In this document: positions 1 through 11,234 of the stretch, in pieces
Numbering within the stretch: the stretch's first letter is position 1
How the letters are laid out: every line of letters begins with the position of its first letter
DNA from: Hypsibius dujardini
Taxonomy: Eukaryota > Tardigrada > Eutardigrada > Parachela > Hypsibiidae
Direction: 5' to 3'
Assembly (NCBI GenBank): GCA_001579985.1
Contig: LRSR01010807.1
Span: 1-20,000, forward strand
DNA: 20,000 bases
Notes under the pieces: model-generated
Database searches by the model: none
Told to the model about the DNA's origin: nothing
The model's input: the letters and a program-made list of their open reading frames with translations, nothing else
Translations under genes and position numbers: made by a program

Positions 1-392
1 GCCTTGGGACAGTTGTCTGTCTTGACTGTACGCCGTGTCTGTTGGGTTTTTTCCGTGCTTAGTCCGCTGTCGCATCGAACTTTTGGTCTTGCTAATGAAA
101 TTTGAGAGGAGATTTGGGCGGCTCGCAATGTTTTTCCAGGATGACTTGCCATTCAGGCAGACAGATTCGGCCTGTCTGTCTCTGTCGTTTGCCTTGGTTT
201 TTTTTGCCTGGTTTTGTTTCCCGGTGACTAAATTATGGTTCCTGTAATGAGTTTTTTGTTTGGTTGTGTTTTAATTTTTTAGAGATATTGTTTGTTAGGC
301 TGTTTATAATTTTCTGAGGCATGATTGTTTCGGGCAGACAGATAAATCGTCCCTTGACTGACGTGGTTTTTTCTGTCTCTCACCCCTTGCAG
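1..392 (+). other. intron of the Quaking-like gene (upstream part)
   Basis: This is GT-rich, T-rich sequence ending in a pyrimidine tract and CAG at 390-392, directly before the KH-domain exon. I see no coding exon in it. It is read as the end of an intron whose donor lies outside the window. Confidence 0.75.
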
Positions 393-610
393 TTCAACTT
401 TGTCGGACGCATCCTGGGACCGCGCGGTCTGACTGCCAAGGAGCTGGAGAAGCAGACAGGCTGCAAGATTATGATTCGCGGCAAGGGATCGATGCGTGAC
501 AAGAACAAGGTATGCCACCAGATTTGTTGCTTGTGTGTTCGGTTGGCTTTTAGTCCTTTTTGGCGTTGGTCTGTAACGCCCTCACGTCGTGCGGACCAAT
601 TTGAATTCGG

Positions 611-643
<33 letters not shown>

Positions 644-3600
644 GCCTGTCTGTCTGTCTGTCTGCCTGTCTGTCTGCCTGCCTGCCTGTCTGCCTGTCTG
701 TTTGTGTGCCTGTCTGCCTGTCTGAATGTATGAATGAATTACGGCCAGTTATTTTGAGGGGTGTTATTAACTGCGACAACTGTCTCCCGTCTCCATTGCG
801 CCCGGCTAAATGTGCGTTGTGTTATTATTTTTCACGGCGCTCGCGCTGTGGTTCTTTTTAACAAGTGCATAATTACCGTCGCTCTTGATTGATGTCGAGA
901 ATTCCCCCCCTGACTGACTGACTGGCTGTGGTTTTTTCTCTTGCCTCTCTCGCCCACCCTTGCAGGAGAGTCAAAACAAGGGCAAGCCCAATTGGGACCA
1001 CTTGAATGATGAACTGCATGTGCTCATCACCGTCGAGGACACTGCCGAGCGAGCCCGGATGAAGCTGGACCGCGCCGTCGGAGAGATCAACAAACTGCTG
1101 GTGCCCCTGGTGCGTGACCTGGAGCTGTGTGTTTGTGGAAGTTTCTTTTTGCGGGACCTGTGGGGGGACTTTTGTGATTATGGCGTTTGTTTTTTGTTTC
1201 TTTCTTTGTGCGCAGTGTGAAGCGGATGATGAGCTGAAGAAGCGGCAGTTGATGGAGCTGGCGATCCTGAACGGAACGTACCGTGACAGCAGTCCCAAGC
1301 CGCAGAATCTCGTTGGTCCCGTCACTACTCAACGTGAGTCTTGCACGTTTGTCATTGTCAGTGTAGGAACGTCTCTTCCGCAACGATTTTCTCACTGTTC
1401 ATTGTTGATCTGTTTTGTCAAATGTCTTAAGCTAACTAGTTGTACCTCTGTACATGCTTGCAGACCTGCCTGTGTCTTATCTGCAACTCTGTCTGTCTGT
1501 CTTCCTGCCTGTCTTGCTGTATGTCTGTCTGGCTGTATGTCTGTCTTATTTGACTGTCTCCTGGCGATTTCGGTTTGTTGTCTGATTATCCGCCTGCCCG
1601 CGCATATCTGCCGGCACCGGTCCCAAGCTACTTTTTTGCTTGCCAGTCCATCCCATCTGTTTTGTTTGATATCCATTTCCCGAGGTCGTGCCCGTGGTTG
1701 CGTAAGCCCTCTTTAACGCCGGCTACTCGTTGACTGACTGAATGTCTTGTCCAACCTACAGTCTTGTCTTCGGGAAATGAAGTGTTTGTTGGCCGGAAAT
1801 TCGGTCTTTTTCTTGGCTCCTGGCTGCTTGTTTCGTCTCCTTTGTGGGTGGCGCCTGTCTGCATCTTTTGTTTCCTTATTAACGGGACTGTTTTTGCCTC
1901 AATTTTGCCAAATAGTCTAACGGTGACTTCTTTTGTCCTTTCTCTCGACAGAGTATTACATTAATCCGTCAGCCTACCTCGCTCCCGGTGTGGCGCTGGC
2001 CGGCCAGATTCGTCAACTCGCCGGCAACTCTCTCATCCTTAACAATCAGAATGCCCGGCAGCAACTGCAGAACGGCGCCTCTCACCACGCTCTCCACCAG
2101 CAGCAGCAGCAGCAACAGCAACACCAGCCGCAGCTCTTCAGCCCGTCGCCCTTTACTATGGCGGACGCGCAGGCCGCTGCCGCTGCTGCAGGCTTCCTCT
2201 TCTCCCCCTACGACTATGCCGCCGCCGCCGCCACGTACAATCCGTCCCTGGCGGCGTCCATCCTCAACGGCGACTACGGCCTGGAACACCTCACGGGATC
2301 TGTCGGTGGGTTCTCCCTTCATCGTTAAGAGCGATCAGGTCTCGCGAGAGACGAGTGAAGAGAAGAGAGTGAAGGCGAAGCGTGCGAAGCAGCTGTTTCC
2401 TCTTCTTTGTTTCTAGTCCTTCAGATTGTGAACTGTGTTTATTATTATTATTATTATTATTATTATTGGCCAGAAGGGGGAGATAGATTTTGGGAAAATT
2501 AGGAGAGAGCCATTAGAGTAGTGACCACAGCCTGCAGCGCGCCACCTGGCGGCGGACATTTTTTTCTACATTCGCGCTTTGCCTGGCGGCTGCTTATTTT
2601 TTATTGATGTTTGTTTTTTATTTGAATTACTGCAACTCGCTTGTGTCTGTGTGTGTGTGCTCCCGCTGCCTCGATATCAGTTCCCCTTTGTGAATCGGTG
2701 CTGTGTGTGTGTGTGGTGTTTTTTTTACGCGTGGGATCTCTTTTCGCGCTCTGGTATTGTCACTTTTTTGCTTGCCAAATGCCTGGATTGGGTGCCTGGT
2801 CGTCTTCCCATCTCATCCAGTTTTGTGTGTGCATCCCTTTCTCTTTCGTGTATGTGAAGTGTGTCTACCGGCATGGCGGGGGATTTTTTTGCATTGGGCA
2901 TTGGAAGAAATATTTTTGTCGTTTGCCGTGGCCGTTGTAAATCTCCCTTTTGCACACACAGACACGCGCGCGTGTACTTTTTTTGATGCCTGGAAATGTG
3001 TTTGCCTTGGTCGTGGTGGTCGTGGTGTTTCCCCTCCCCCTTTTTTTGTAGTATTTTGCATTCCATGCTTGCGTGCGCTCTTGAGAGAATACGTCATTCC
3101 ACTGTGGGCATTTTTTTTGGTCGATTTGTCTGTGTGTGTTTTTTCTGGTCCCGACGAATGGAAGAAGAAGAAAAGTTTGAAGCGAATTGAGACTGGAATT
3201 TGCTTCCTGGACTGGAAGAAAAGTTGGGAAGAAAAACGAAAGCTCGTTAGATGATCTAATTTGTAATAAGGACTTTGATGGCTGCTGCCTTTTCCTCCCT
3301 TGAAACGCTTGATCCGGTCTGTGGGATCGGGATTGGTTCCTTTCTAAAACGGCTCATTAAAAGTGGAATCTAATTTCTAACTGGCTGGGTGATTAAGAAA
3401 ATTAATTCCAATTACCGGAAGTGTTAATGTCTCTCACTCTTGCAAAGGCGGTGGCGCTTGGGTGTTGGGCATGGTGATGGACTACACGACCGACTTCCGG
3501 TGTACACACGTGGCAGAAACCTTGCGCTAACCGAGTTAGGTCATTACACTCGTGCGACGGATGTTGTACACAGCCCCCGAGTTGAGTTGCTTGATTCGGT

Positions 3601-3945
3601 CAGCGCAAGGTGTTTGCCATGTGTGGATATATATGTGCACGCTACATGTTGCCCTCTCCTCTGAAGGGGGGCAGTTAATCTGGCGCTCCTCTTCCTGCGT
3701 GTCGTCGTGTCGTGTCTGTGACGTTGATTATTTACTAACGGTGGGACTAATATTACTTGCTGTGTATAATAGGTGGCGCTACTAAACACAAGCGGCAGAC
3801 CAGTGGACGCGAGCATCCGTATGCACGCAATGCAAATGCCGCAGCCGTTGCTGCTGCTTCCGCCGCGACAGCTGGCGCCATTGTCCAGGGCGGCATTGCG
3901 GTGGTCCCCGCGCCTGTACTCTTTCCCTCCTCCACCAGCACCTGA
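393..3945 (+). CDS. QKI: Quaking/HOW-type STAR RNA-binding protein, 3' part
   Basis: STAR proteins bind ACUAAY-type RNA sites and control splicing, stability and translation of mRNAs. Five exons join in phase: 393-509, 966-1109, 1216-1333, 1952-2305 and 3773-3945 (906 nt, 301 residues plus stop). The first carries the KH core with [15 protein letters not shown] and [12 protein letters not shown]. The second completes the KH domain ([14 protein letters not shown]). The third is the Qua2 region with [18 protein letters not shown], almost identical to vertebrate QKI. Exon 4 encodes a glutamine run (CAG/CAA) and an alanine-rich stretch. The last exon gives [10 protein letters not shown] then EHPYARNA, resembling the nuclear QKI-5 tail (HPYQR nuclear-localisation region), followed by an alanine-rich end. 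The start codon and Qua1 dimerisation domain must lie left of the window. Donors are ordinary GT (GTATGC, GTGCGT, GTGAGT, GTGGGT). Long introns hold CTGT repeats. Family assignment is certain; which paralogue (QKI, HOW or GLD-1-like) is less so. Confidence 0.93.
608..725 (+). repeat. CTGT/CTGC tetranucleotide array
   Basis: About 29 tandem four-base units, CTGT with scattered CTGC variants, lie in the intron between the two KH exons of the Quaking-like gene. It produces spurious long open frames on both strands (Cys-Leu-Ser-Val or Asp-Arg-Gln-Thr repeats) that are not genes. Confidence 0.95.
1482..1560 (+). repeat. degenerate CTGT array
   Basis: Imperfect CTGTCTGT-type units interrupted by TCTTCCTGC and TGTATGT sit inside the 618-nt intron between exons 3 and 4 of the Quaking-like gene. 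It looks like an older, decayed version of the array at 608. Confidence 0.75.
2099..2130 (+). repeat. coding CAG/CAA run (polyglutamine)
   Basis: A run of CAG and CAA codons encodes eight glutamines followed by His-Gln-Pro-Gln in exon 4 of the Quaking-like protein. An alanine-coding GCC/GCT stretch follows at about 2170-2235. Both are low-complexity parts of the C-terminal region. Confidence 0.85.
2438..2466 (+). repeat. TTA trinucleotide microsatellite
   Basis: About nine to ten tandem TTA/ATT units lie in the 1467-nt last intron of the Quaking-like gene, about 110 nt downstream of the in-frame read-through stop at 2326-2328. Confidence 0.9.
3501..3640 (-). mobile_element. palindromic MITE-like element, copy A
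   Basis: The left arm reads ACACGTGGCAGAAACCTTGC and the right arm is its approximate reverse complement (GCAAGGTGTTTGCCATGTGT). Read on the minus strand it aligns along its whole length with the copy at 8723-8941: CTTGCGCTGACCGAATCAAG, then GGGCTGTGTACAAC, then GAGTGTAATGACCTAACTCG. It lies in the last intron of the Quaking-like gene. Confidence 0.85.
3733..3751 (+). promoter_or_regulatory. TACTAAC branch point / candidate Quaking response element
   Basis: TACTAAC at 3733-3739 matches the ideal branch-point sequence and lies 33 nt before the acceptor AG of the last Quaking exon. A second ACTAAT follows at 3746-3751. Together they fit the two-part QKI binding rule (ACUAAY with a nearby UAAY within 20 nt). 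The site could therefore be bound by the gene's own product. The sequence match is seen; the regulatory role is inferred. Confidence 0.45.
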
Positions 3946-4067
3946 TGATGATGATGCAAAGCAAAAAGTTGGACTCTTGACTGACTCACACCCTCACTAC
4001 TCTCTTTATTACTCACCGTCTCGTTATCTCTTGGCTTTTCACATTAATCCTCGCGCTTCGGTAATGG

Positions 4068-4213
4068 GACAGACAGACACACAGACACACAGACACACAG
4101 ACACACAGACACACAGGCAGTCACAGACACACACAGACACACACATACACAGACACAAACACAGACACTCAGACACAGACACAGACACAGACACACAGAC
4201 ACACACAGACACG
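4068..4213 (+). repeat. CAGACA hexanucleotide array
   Basis: CAGACACA/CAGACA units are repeated with slight variation for about 145 nt just after the Quaking-like stop codon, probably in its 3' UTR. Confidence 0.9.
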
Positions 4214-4646
4214 CGGGAGCGGTGCTGTCCTGCAAGTTGCGTGTTCACCACCACATCCTCCTCCACCTGTCCTAAATAACCAACACCACCAACACTCTTC
4301 CCAACCACAACCCAGAATACTCCTGTCTGATGTGTCCGTCTCGTGTGGAGTTTTTGCCCCGATGTGAGATACTATTTAATGTGGGCCCTTTTTCAGGCCC
4401 GTTTTTTGCTCAGTGGTTCTTCATGCCTAGTATTTTGCAGTCGCAGCGGTGATATCAACTGGTGCCTTATTATTACGATGCCTTATTATTACCGACTCTT
4501 GCCATTGTTTTAGTTGTTTTTTAAGTTGATTCTGATTTCAAAGAGTGCCTCTTTTAAGTTTTTTTTTTGTGGTCGGTTTAAAGTGAACATATGTGCTGCA
4601 CAATTGTGTAAATTAAATGGCAACAATCAAGAACATTATGATATTC

Positions 4647-4775
4647 AGTCACAGTCCCAGTCACAGTCACAGTCAGTCACTCACAGTCAGTCACTCACAG
4701 TCACAGTCACAGTCACAGTCACAGTCCCAGTCACAGTCCCAGTCCCAGTCCCAGTCCCAGTCACAGTCACAGTCA
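4647..4775 (+). repeat. CAGTCA/CAGTCC hexanucleotide array
   Basis: About twenty six-base units, CAGTCA and CAGTCC in mixed order, with some four-base phase slips. A different array family from the one at 4068, about 430 nt away. Not coding, although it keeps frames open as Ser-Gln or Thr-Val repeats. Confidence 0.9.
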
Positions 4776-5001
4776 TCCTGCGGAAGGAACACTTTTACAG
4801 TATGGGGGAAAGTGAACGAATGAAAGTGGCCGGCGAAAAGAAGCACTGTTGAGAAAGAGAAGAAATGTATGGCCCATATGGAGAGATTCAGTAATCCATA
4901 CCGGAAATGTGTACGAACGTAAAAGGGATAAAAACGCCGGGGCTAATTACAAACAGTTGCAGAAAAGGAAAGGAAGGCACAACTGTCAAGGAAAGTTTCA
5001 T

Positions 5002-7966
<2,965 letters not shown>

Positions 7967-8010
7967 TTTGGAGAAGGACGAGAAAATGGAGGCGTCCTTT
8001 CCTCGAGAAG

Positions 8011-8017
8011 TTTTATA
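8011..8017 (-). promoter_or_regulatory. TATA box of cathepsin L
   Basis: On the minus strand the sequence reads TATAAAA, about 45 nt upstream of the start codon at 7966. At usual spacing this puts the transcription start near 7985 and the 5' leader at about 20 nt. This is a sequence match only. Confidence 0.55.
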
Positions 8018-8245
8018 TTAAATCGCACTGACTGAATTAAATGAGCGTTTCTTCCAGCAGAAGCAGACTGGAGGGTGGTGAAGTAGCTTGCAAATAAACA
8101 CTGAGAAAAAATAACGAACTATCACGTAACCAGGTCGGAATGAAACTAACCAGGTCGGAGTAAAAGTGAAAGGAAGCTTGAGCGATTAGAATCTTTTTCT
8201 GTGCATTCGTTTGGTCATCGATCAGGTGACTGGCGAAATGTTGAT

Positions 8246-8272
8246 GCACACACACACACACACACACACACA
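8246..8272 (+). repeat. CA dinucleotide microsatellite
   Basis: About 13 CA units immediately left of a degenerate palindromic element copy. Confidence 0.95.
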
Positions 8273-8402
8273 GTACACATACGGAGAGAATACTTGGCTG
8301 ACCGAATCAAGTCAGTTAAATCGGCGACTACGTGGAATCAATACTTGCAACGAGTTGGATGGCCTAACTCAGTCAGGCAAGCATTGTGTCCGTGTATGTA
8401 TG
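8273..8402 (+). mobile_element. palindromic MITE-like element, degenerate copy
   Basis: Recognisable blocks match the copy at 8723: TTGGCTGACCGAATCAAG near 8294, CAACGAGTTGGATGGCCTAA near 8348, then CTCAGTCAGGCAAGC and a GTGTATGTATG end. More diverged than the other copies. Confidence 0.55.
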
Positions 8403-8590
8403 TGATGAACCACCAAAAGCGTTGTGAATCGGCTGCTAGTGCTGTGTAATATGGTGTGTTTGAATTGAATTGAATTTAAAGACGAGATAAATTTCTGTTC
8501 ACGTAAACTCTAGTGCCTAGATAAATATTTTCTCATTTTGAACGAATTTGCATTTTCAGTATCCAAAATCGGACTTGTAAGTAAAATATC

Positions 8591-8718
8591 ATACACATGT
8601 GGCCAAAAGCTTGCGCTAATCGAACTAAGCCATACAACTCGTCCCATGCAAGGCTATATGCACAGTCCGAGTGAAATGGCTTAACTCGGTTAGCGTAAAG
8701 TTTTGTCACGTTTGTATA
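8591..8718 (+). mobile_element. palindromic MITE-like element, copy B
   Basis: It begins ATACACATGTGGCCAAAAGC, followed by TTGCGCTAATCGAACTAAGC, and ends with GGCTTAACTCGGTTAGCG then TTTTGTCACGTTTGTAT, the approximate reverse complement of the start. It lies head-to-tail with copy C. Confidence 0.85.
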
Positions 8719-8722
8719 AATA

Positions 8723-8941
8723 TAATACACACGTGGCAAAAACCTTGCGCTGACCGAATCAAGCAATTGAGCTCGACAGCTGTGTACAACGGCCATGCAA
8801 CGAGTGTAATGGCTTAACTCGGAGCAAAAACCTTACGCTGACCGAATCAAGCATTTGAGCTCGACAGCTGTGTACAACGGCCATGCAACGAGTGTAATGG
8901 CTTAACTCGGTTAGTGCAAGATTTTTGTCACGTGTGTATTA
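8723..8941 (+). mobile_element. palindromic MITE-like element, copy C with internal duplication
   Basis: The ends are TAATACACACGTGGCAAAAA and, in reverse complement, TAATACACACGTGACAAAAA. An 88-bp block (8736-8823) is repeated at 8824-8911 with few changes, starting GCAAAAACCTT(G/A)CGCTGACC and ending TGTAATGGCTTAACTCGG. This makes the copy about 90 bp longer than its relatives. Confidence 0.9.
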
Positions 8942-9194
8942 GAGGGTATCCTACAGTTTGGGATAATAAATAAATTAAATAAAAATAATATCTCCAAATA
9001 TCGATCTCTATTTTTATAATTTCAAAAAATATTTTTTGCCGCTTTCTTCTTTGTCATTTAAAATTGAAATTATTCCGAAATTACGAAATAAAAAAGGCAC
9101 GATCAAGCGTCCGCAGATGATTGTGAGATCAACAGTTGCCAGTGGAGGGAGTTAAGGCAAAGAAGCTAGCGAGAGAAAAGAAAAGTCGAGTACT

Positions 9195-9375
9195 GTACTG
9201 CCGCGATTAAACCGGTCAGTTTTTACACCCGGGCAGCGCATTCGAGCTGTGTGTGAGTGTGTGAGTGTGTGAGTGTGTGAGCTCACTCAACACACAGGCG
9301 CATGTGTGTGCTCACTCAACACAGGCGCGTGTGACGGAGGCGTGGCTAAACTGACCGGTTTAATCGCGGCAGTAC
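9195..9375. mobile_element. 181-bp element with perfect 28-bp terminal inverted repeats
   Basis: Bases 9195-9222 begin GTACTGCCGCGATTAAACCG. Bases 9348-9375 are their exact reverse complement over 28 bp. The interior holds GTGTGTGAGTGT repeats and two CTCACTCAACACA blocks, with no coding capacity. If the outer GTA/TAC is taken as flank, the insertion target would be TA. It reads as a MITE; no other copy was seen in the window. Confidence 0.8.
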
Positions 9376-9440
9376 ATTAACAAAAGAGTTTGGTAATTCG
9401 CCGCCAATTCCCAAGAGCTCTGGAGGAAGAATCATCCAGA

Positions 9441-9720
9441 TCACTTAGTTCCCGCAAACCGGCGACGCTTCTGGTCGTCAAAGAACTCGCGCAGCTTCTG
9501 CTTATGCGATTGTGACCAGTCGAAGAGTTCCAGCGGAACGATGATGAGATTCGCCATGGCAGACCTAGGAACAGAAGCAGCACACATTGACCGGACGATC
9601 ACAAACACGAAGACCAAGGCGAGAAAAACATTTCAGGTGCAGCACGGAGTGCCGTCGTGTTGTCTGCCGATTGGGGCAAGCCTATTATCCAGCAACAGAA
9701 AATACAGCTGCAACGGCATC

Positions 9721-9763
<43 letters not shown>

Positions 9764-10790
9764 CAGACAGGCAGTTAATTAGGAGATGGAGAGAACACAA
9801 TTACCGTAAGCTGAAAAAAAAGAGACAGAACGCGTACACGAAGCACGGAAGGAAGCCATCTATTCAACGGCACCCCTCGATCATTCGCAACGCCGGTCGT
9901 TGTTCACCATCAAAGATCTCCATATCCGTATCCTCTACCGTGTTAGCGGTTTTCCACCCATTACATTTACCCGAATCCTCAGCGCCAACGTGGCGGCCGC
10001 TCTTTGCACCGGCCGAAGTAGCGGCAGACGAACTGGGGTCCAACTCGTCCTCCGGGAAGAACAACCGCTTCCGACTGTTTAAAGTCTGCGGCTTCATCGT
10101 TATCTTCGACAGCAGTTGATGCTTTCACAACCGGTGCAGCAGCCCGTGTTGTGGACAACTCAGGAAGGCGGGAGGCAGATGGCGAAGAGACAACTGCCGT
10201 TGAGATCGTCAGAGGACGACGAGAGCTTTGCGCGTTTTTGGAGATCTTCCACCTTCACGCAGACAATCTTCCTCGAACCGATGGAAATGAGTTTGTCGGA
10301 TGGTGATTCCAGATCGGACGTGGCTTGGTCGGTTTGCCTCTCCTTCAGTCGACCGGAAGTGGACTTCACCTTCTTCCGGCGATTTATTTTTTGTTGACTC
10401 GTTCCCATTATCCGAATTTCCATTAGTACGAATGGTGGAGGAGTTTGATTCAAAGCATTTGACGGCGATATTCCAGAATGGAATAAAAACACTTCCTCCC
10501 ATCCTGGAGAATGTCATGAATTGATTTGCAGTGTGCCGAAGTTCAGCTGTAAAGAAAATCAAAGCCATTGACGATTGATTAATCGATTAAAGACAATTTC
10601 AACCACGCGCAATGGATAAGCGACGATTGATTGATCGATTGTAACCAAAAAATAATTACGTGATTTCAGCGACAGCAGCGACAACAGAGTGACTATTCGA
10701 TTGGTCGGTTGATTGGCTTACTCATTCAGGCGATCCGTTGGTGACGTCGATCCCATGAATTCTTCCAAGAGCATCACAAATTGATAAATC
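9441..10790 (-). CDS. probable protein-coding gene, exon structure unresolved
   Basis: Several minus-strand segments look coding but I could not join them. A terminal exon 9564-9441 follows a clean acceptor (TTCTGTTCCTAG) and encodes MANLIIVPLELFDWSQSHKQ, then KLREFFDDQKRRRFAGTK and a stop. Upstream, 10097-9864 is open with RKRLFFPEDELDPSSSA, and 10554-10209 follows acceptor TTTCTTTACAG and encodes NQFMTFSRMGGSVFIPFWN. A segment at about 10785-10715 encodes RIYQFVMLLEEF and ends at donor GTAAGC. The phase from that donor (2) does not match the next acceptor (1), and frames shift again near 10165. The product is unknown to me; it has charged, serine-rich, low-complexity middle parts. It could be a fast-evolving nuclear protein, a gene with missed small exons, or a decaying gene. 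Confidence 0.4.
9721..9772 (+). repeat. CAGA tetranucleotide array
   Basis: About twelve CAGA units, the reverse complement of the CTGT arrays elsewhere, probably in an intron of the minus-strand gene. Confidence 0.95.
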
Positions 10791-10835
10791 CGTAGTCCCT
10801 CATTTTATTACTCGGGGAAACAACGAAAAAAAATT

Positions 10836-10859
10836 TACTACAATAGGTTTATTGTAGTA
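10836..10859. other. short perfect hairpin
   Basis: TACTACAAT and ATTGTAGTA form a 9-bp perfect stem around the six-base loop AGGTTT. It is in the region between the two divergent genes. A chance occurrence cannot be excluded. Confidence 0.4.
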
Positions 10860-10935
10860 CTGTATACAAAAGTCACAATAGAGCAAAGTCAGCGACCAAT
10901 GAAAAGATTCCAAGCTCTAGAGGGAACAGACGCAG

Positions 10936-10983
10936 TTTAGCGCTCCGAAAAATGGTTTAGCGCTCCGAAAAATGGTTTAGCGC
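10936..10983 (+). repeat. 21-bp direct repeat, about 2.4 copies
   Basis: The unit GTTTAGCGCTCCGAAAAATG (plus one G) occurs twice in tandem, with a partial third GTTTAGCGCCGAA. It lies about 270 nt upstream of the MTRES1 start codon. The AGCGCT core is a palindrome. Confidence 0.85.
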
Positions 10984-11234
10984 CGAACTATAGCGATTTC
11001 TTGTTTTACTAAACTGTGCTTTCATTCAGTTTAGAACTTCACCCATTGAGATCGGCCTGACCACTAGAACCCACACTTGGAAAATATAACACATTTCTTA
11101 TTTTTCCGATCCTGTAAGTAAGATTCCTGCCTCGTTATACAGTGTGTGATTTTTGTATCTTTCGCGTTCTTTCAATTTGGTTTTCCAGGACGTTGTGGAA
11201 GAGTAACTGCACTGAAGACACGCGCAAGTGTAGG

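Larger units (their letters stand above)
2306..3772 (+). other. last intron of the Quaking-like gene, possible alternative 3' end
   Basis: The intron has donor GTGGGT at 2306 and acceptor TATAATAG at 3765-3772. If it is not spliced, translation continues from Val-Gly into Gly-Phe-Ser-Leu-His-Arg and stops at 2326-2328, giving a short tail. The intron holds GT-rich sequence, a TTA array, an ATTAAA hexamer near 3355 that could act as a polyadenylation signal, and a palindromic MITE-like element at about 3501-3640. Open frames in 2579-3254 have no recognisable domain and I treat them as chance. Confidence 0.6.
3946..5001. other. intergenic region / 3' UTRs between Quaking-like gene and cathepsin L
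   Basis: The two genes converge here. The stretch holds the Quaking 3' UTR, two hexanucleotide arrays, and an ATTAAA near 4611 that could end the Quaking transcript. I found no coding exon. The long frames here come from the arrays. Confidence 0.7.
7967..9440. other. intergenic region rich in small inverted-repeat elements
   Basis: Between the cathepsin L start and the next minus-strand gene. It holds the cathepsin L promoter, a CA microsatellite at about 8246-8272, three copies of one palindromic element family, an AT-rich stretch (8945-9110) and a separate terminal-inverted-repeat element at 9195-9375. I see no coding exon. Confidence 0.7.
10800..11234. other. divergent upstream region of MTRES1
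   Basis: A non-coding stretch between the minus-strand gene and MTRES1. It contains the hairpin and the 21-bp repeat described separately. No clear TATA box was seen. Confidence 0.5.

Noticed and set aside
321-861. Cys-Leu-Ser-Val and Asp-Arg-Gln-Thr repeat open frames
   Set aside because: They are translations of the CTGT array inside an intron; four-base repeats without stops stay open in all frames.
2579-3254. Hydrophobic open frames in the last Quaking intron
   Set aside because: T- and GT-rich intron sequence yields Phe/Leu/Cys-rich translations in three overlapping frames; no homology recognised and no start context.
4514-4852. Open frames rich in Thr-Val or Ser-Gln dipeptides
   Set aside because: Produced by the CAGTCA hexanucleotide array; no start context, domain or splice support.
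10858-11143. ACTGTATA inverted pair as possible element ends
   Set aside because: Only eight matching bases over nearly 300 bp and no target duplication; expected by chance in AT-rich sequence.
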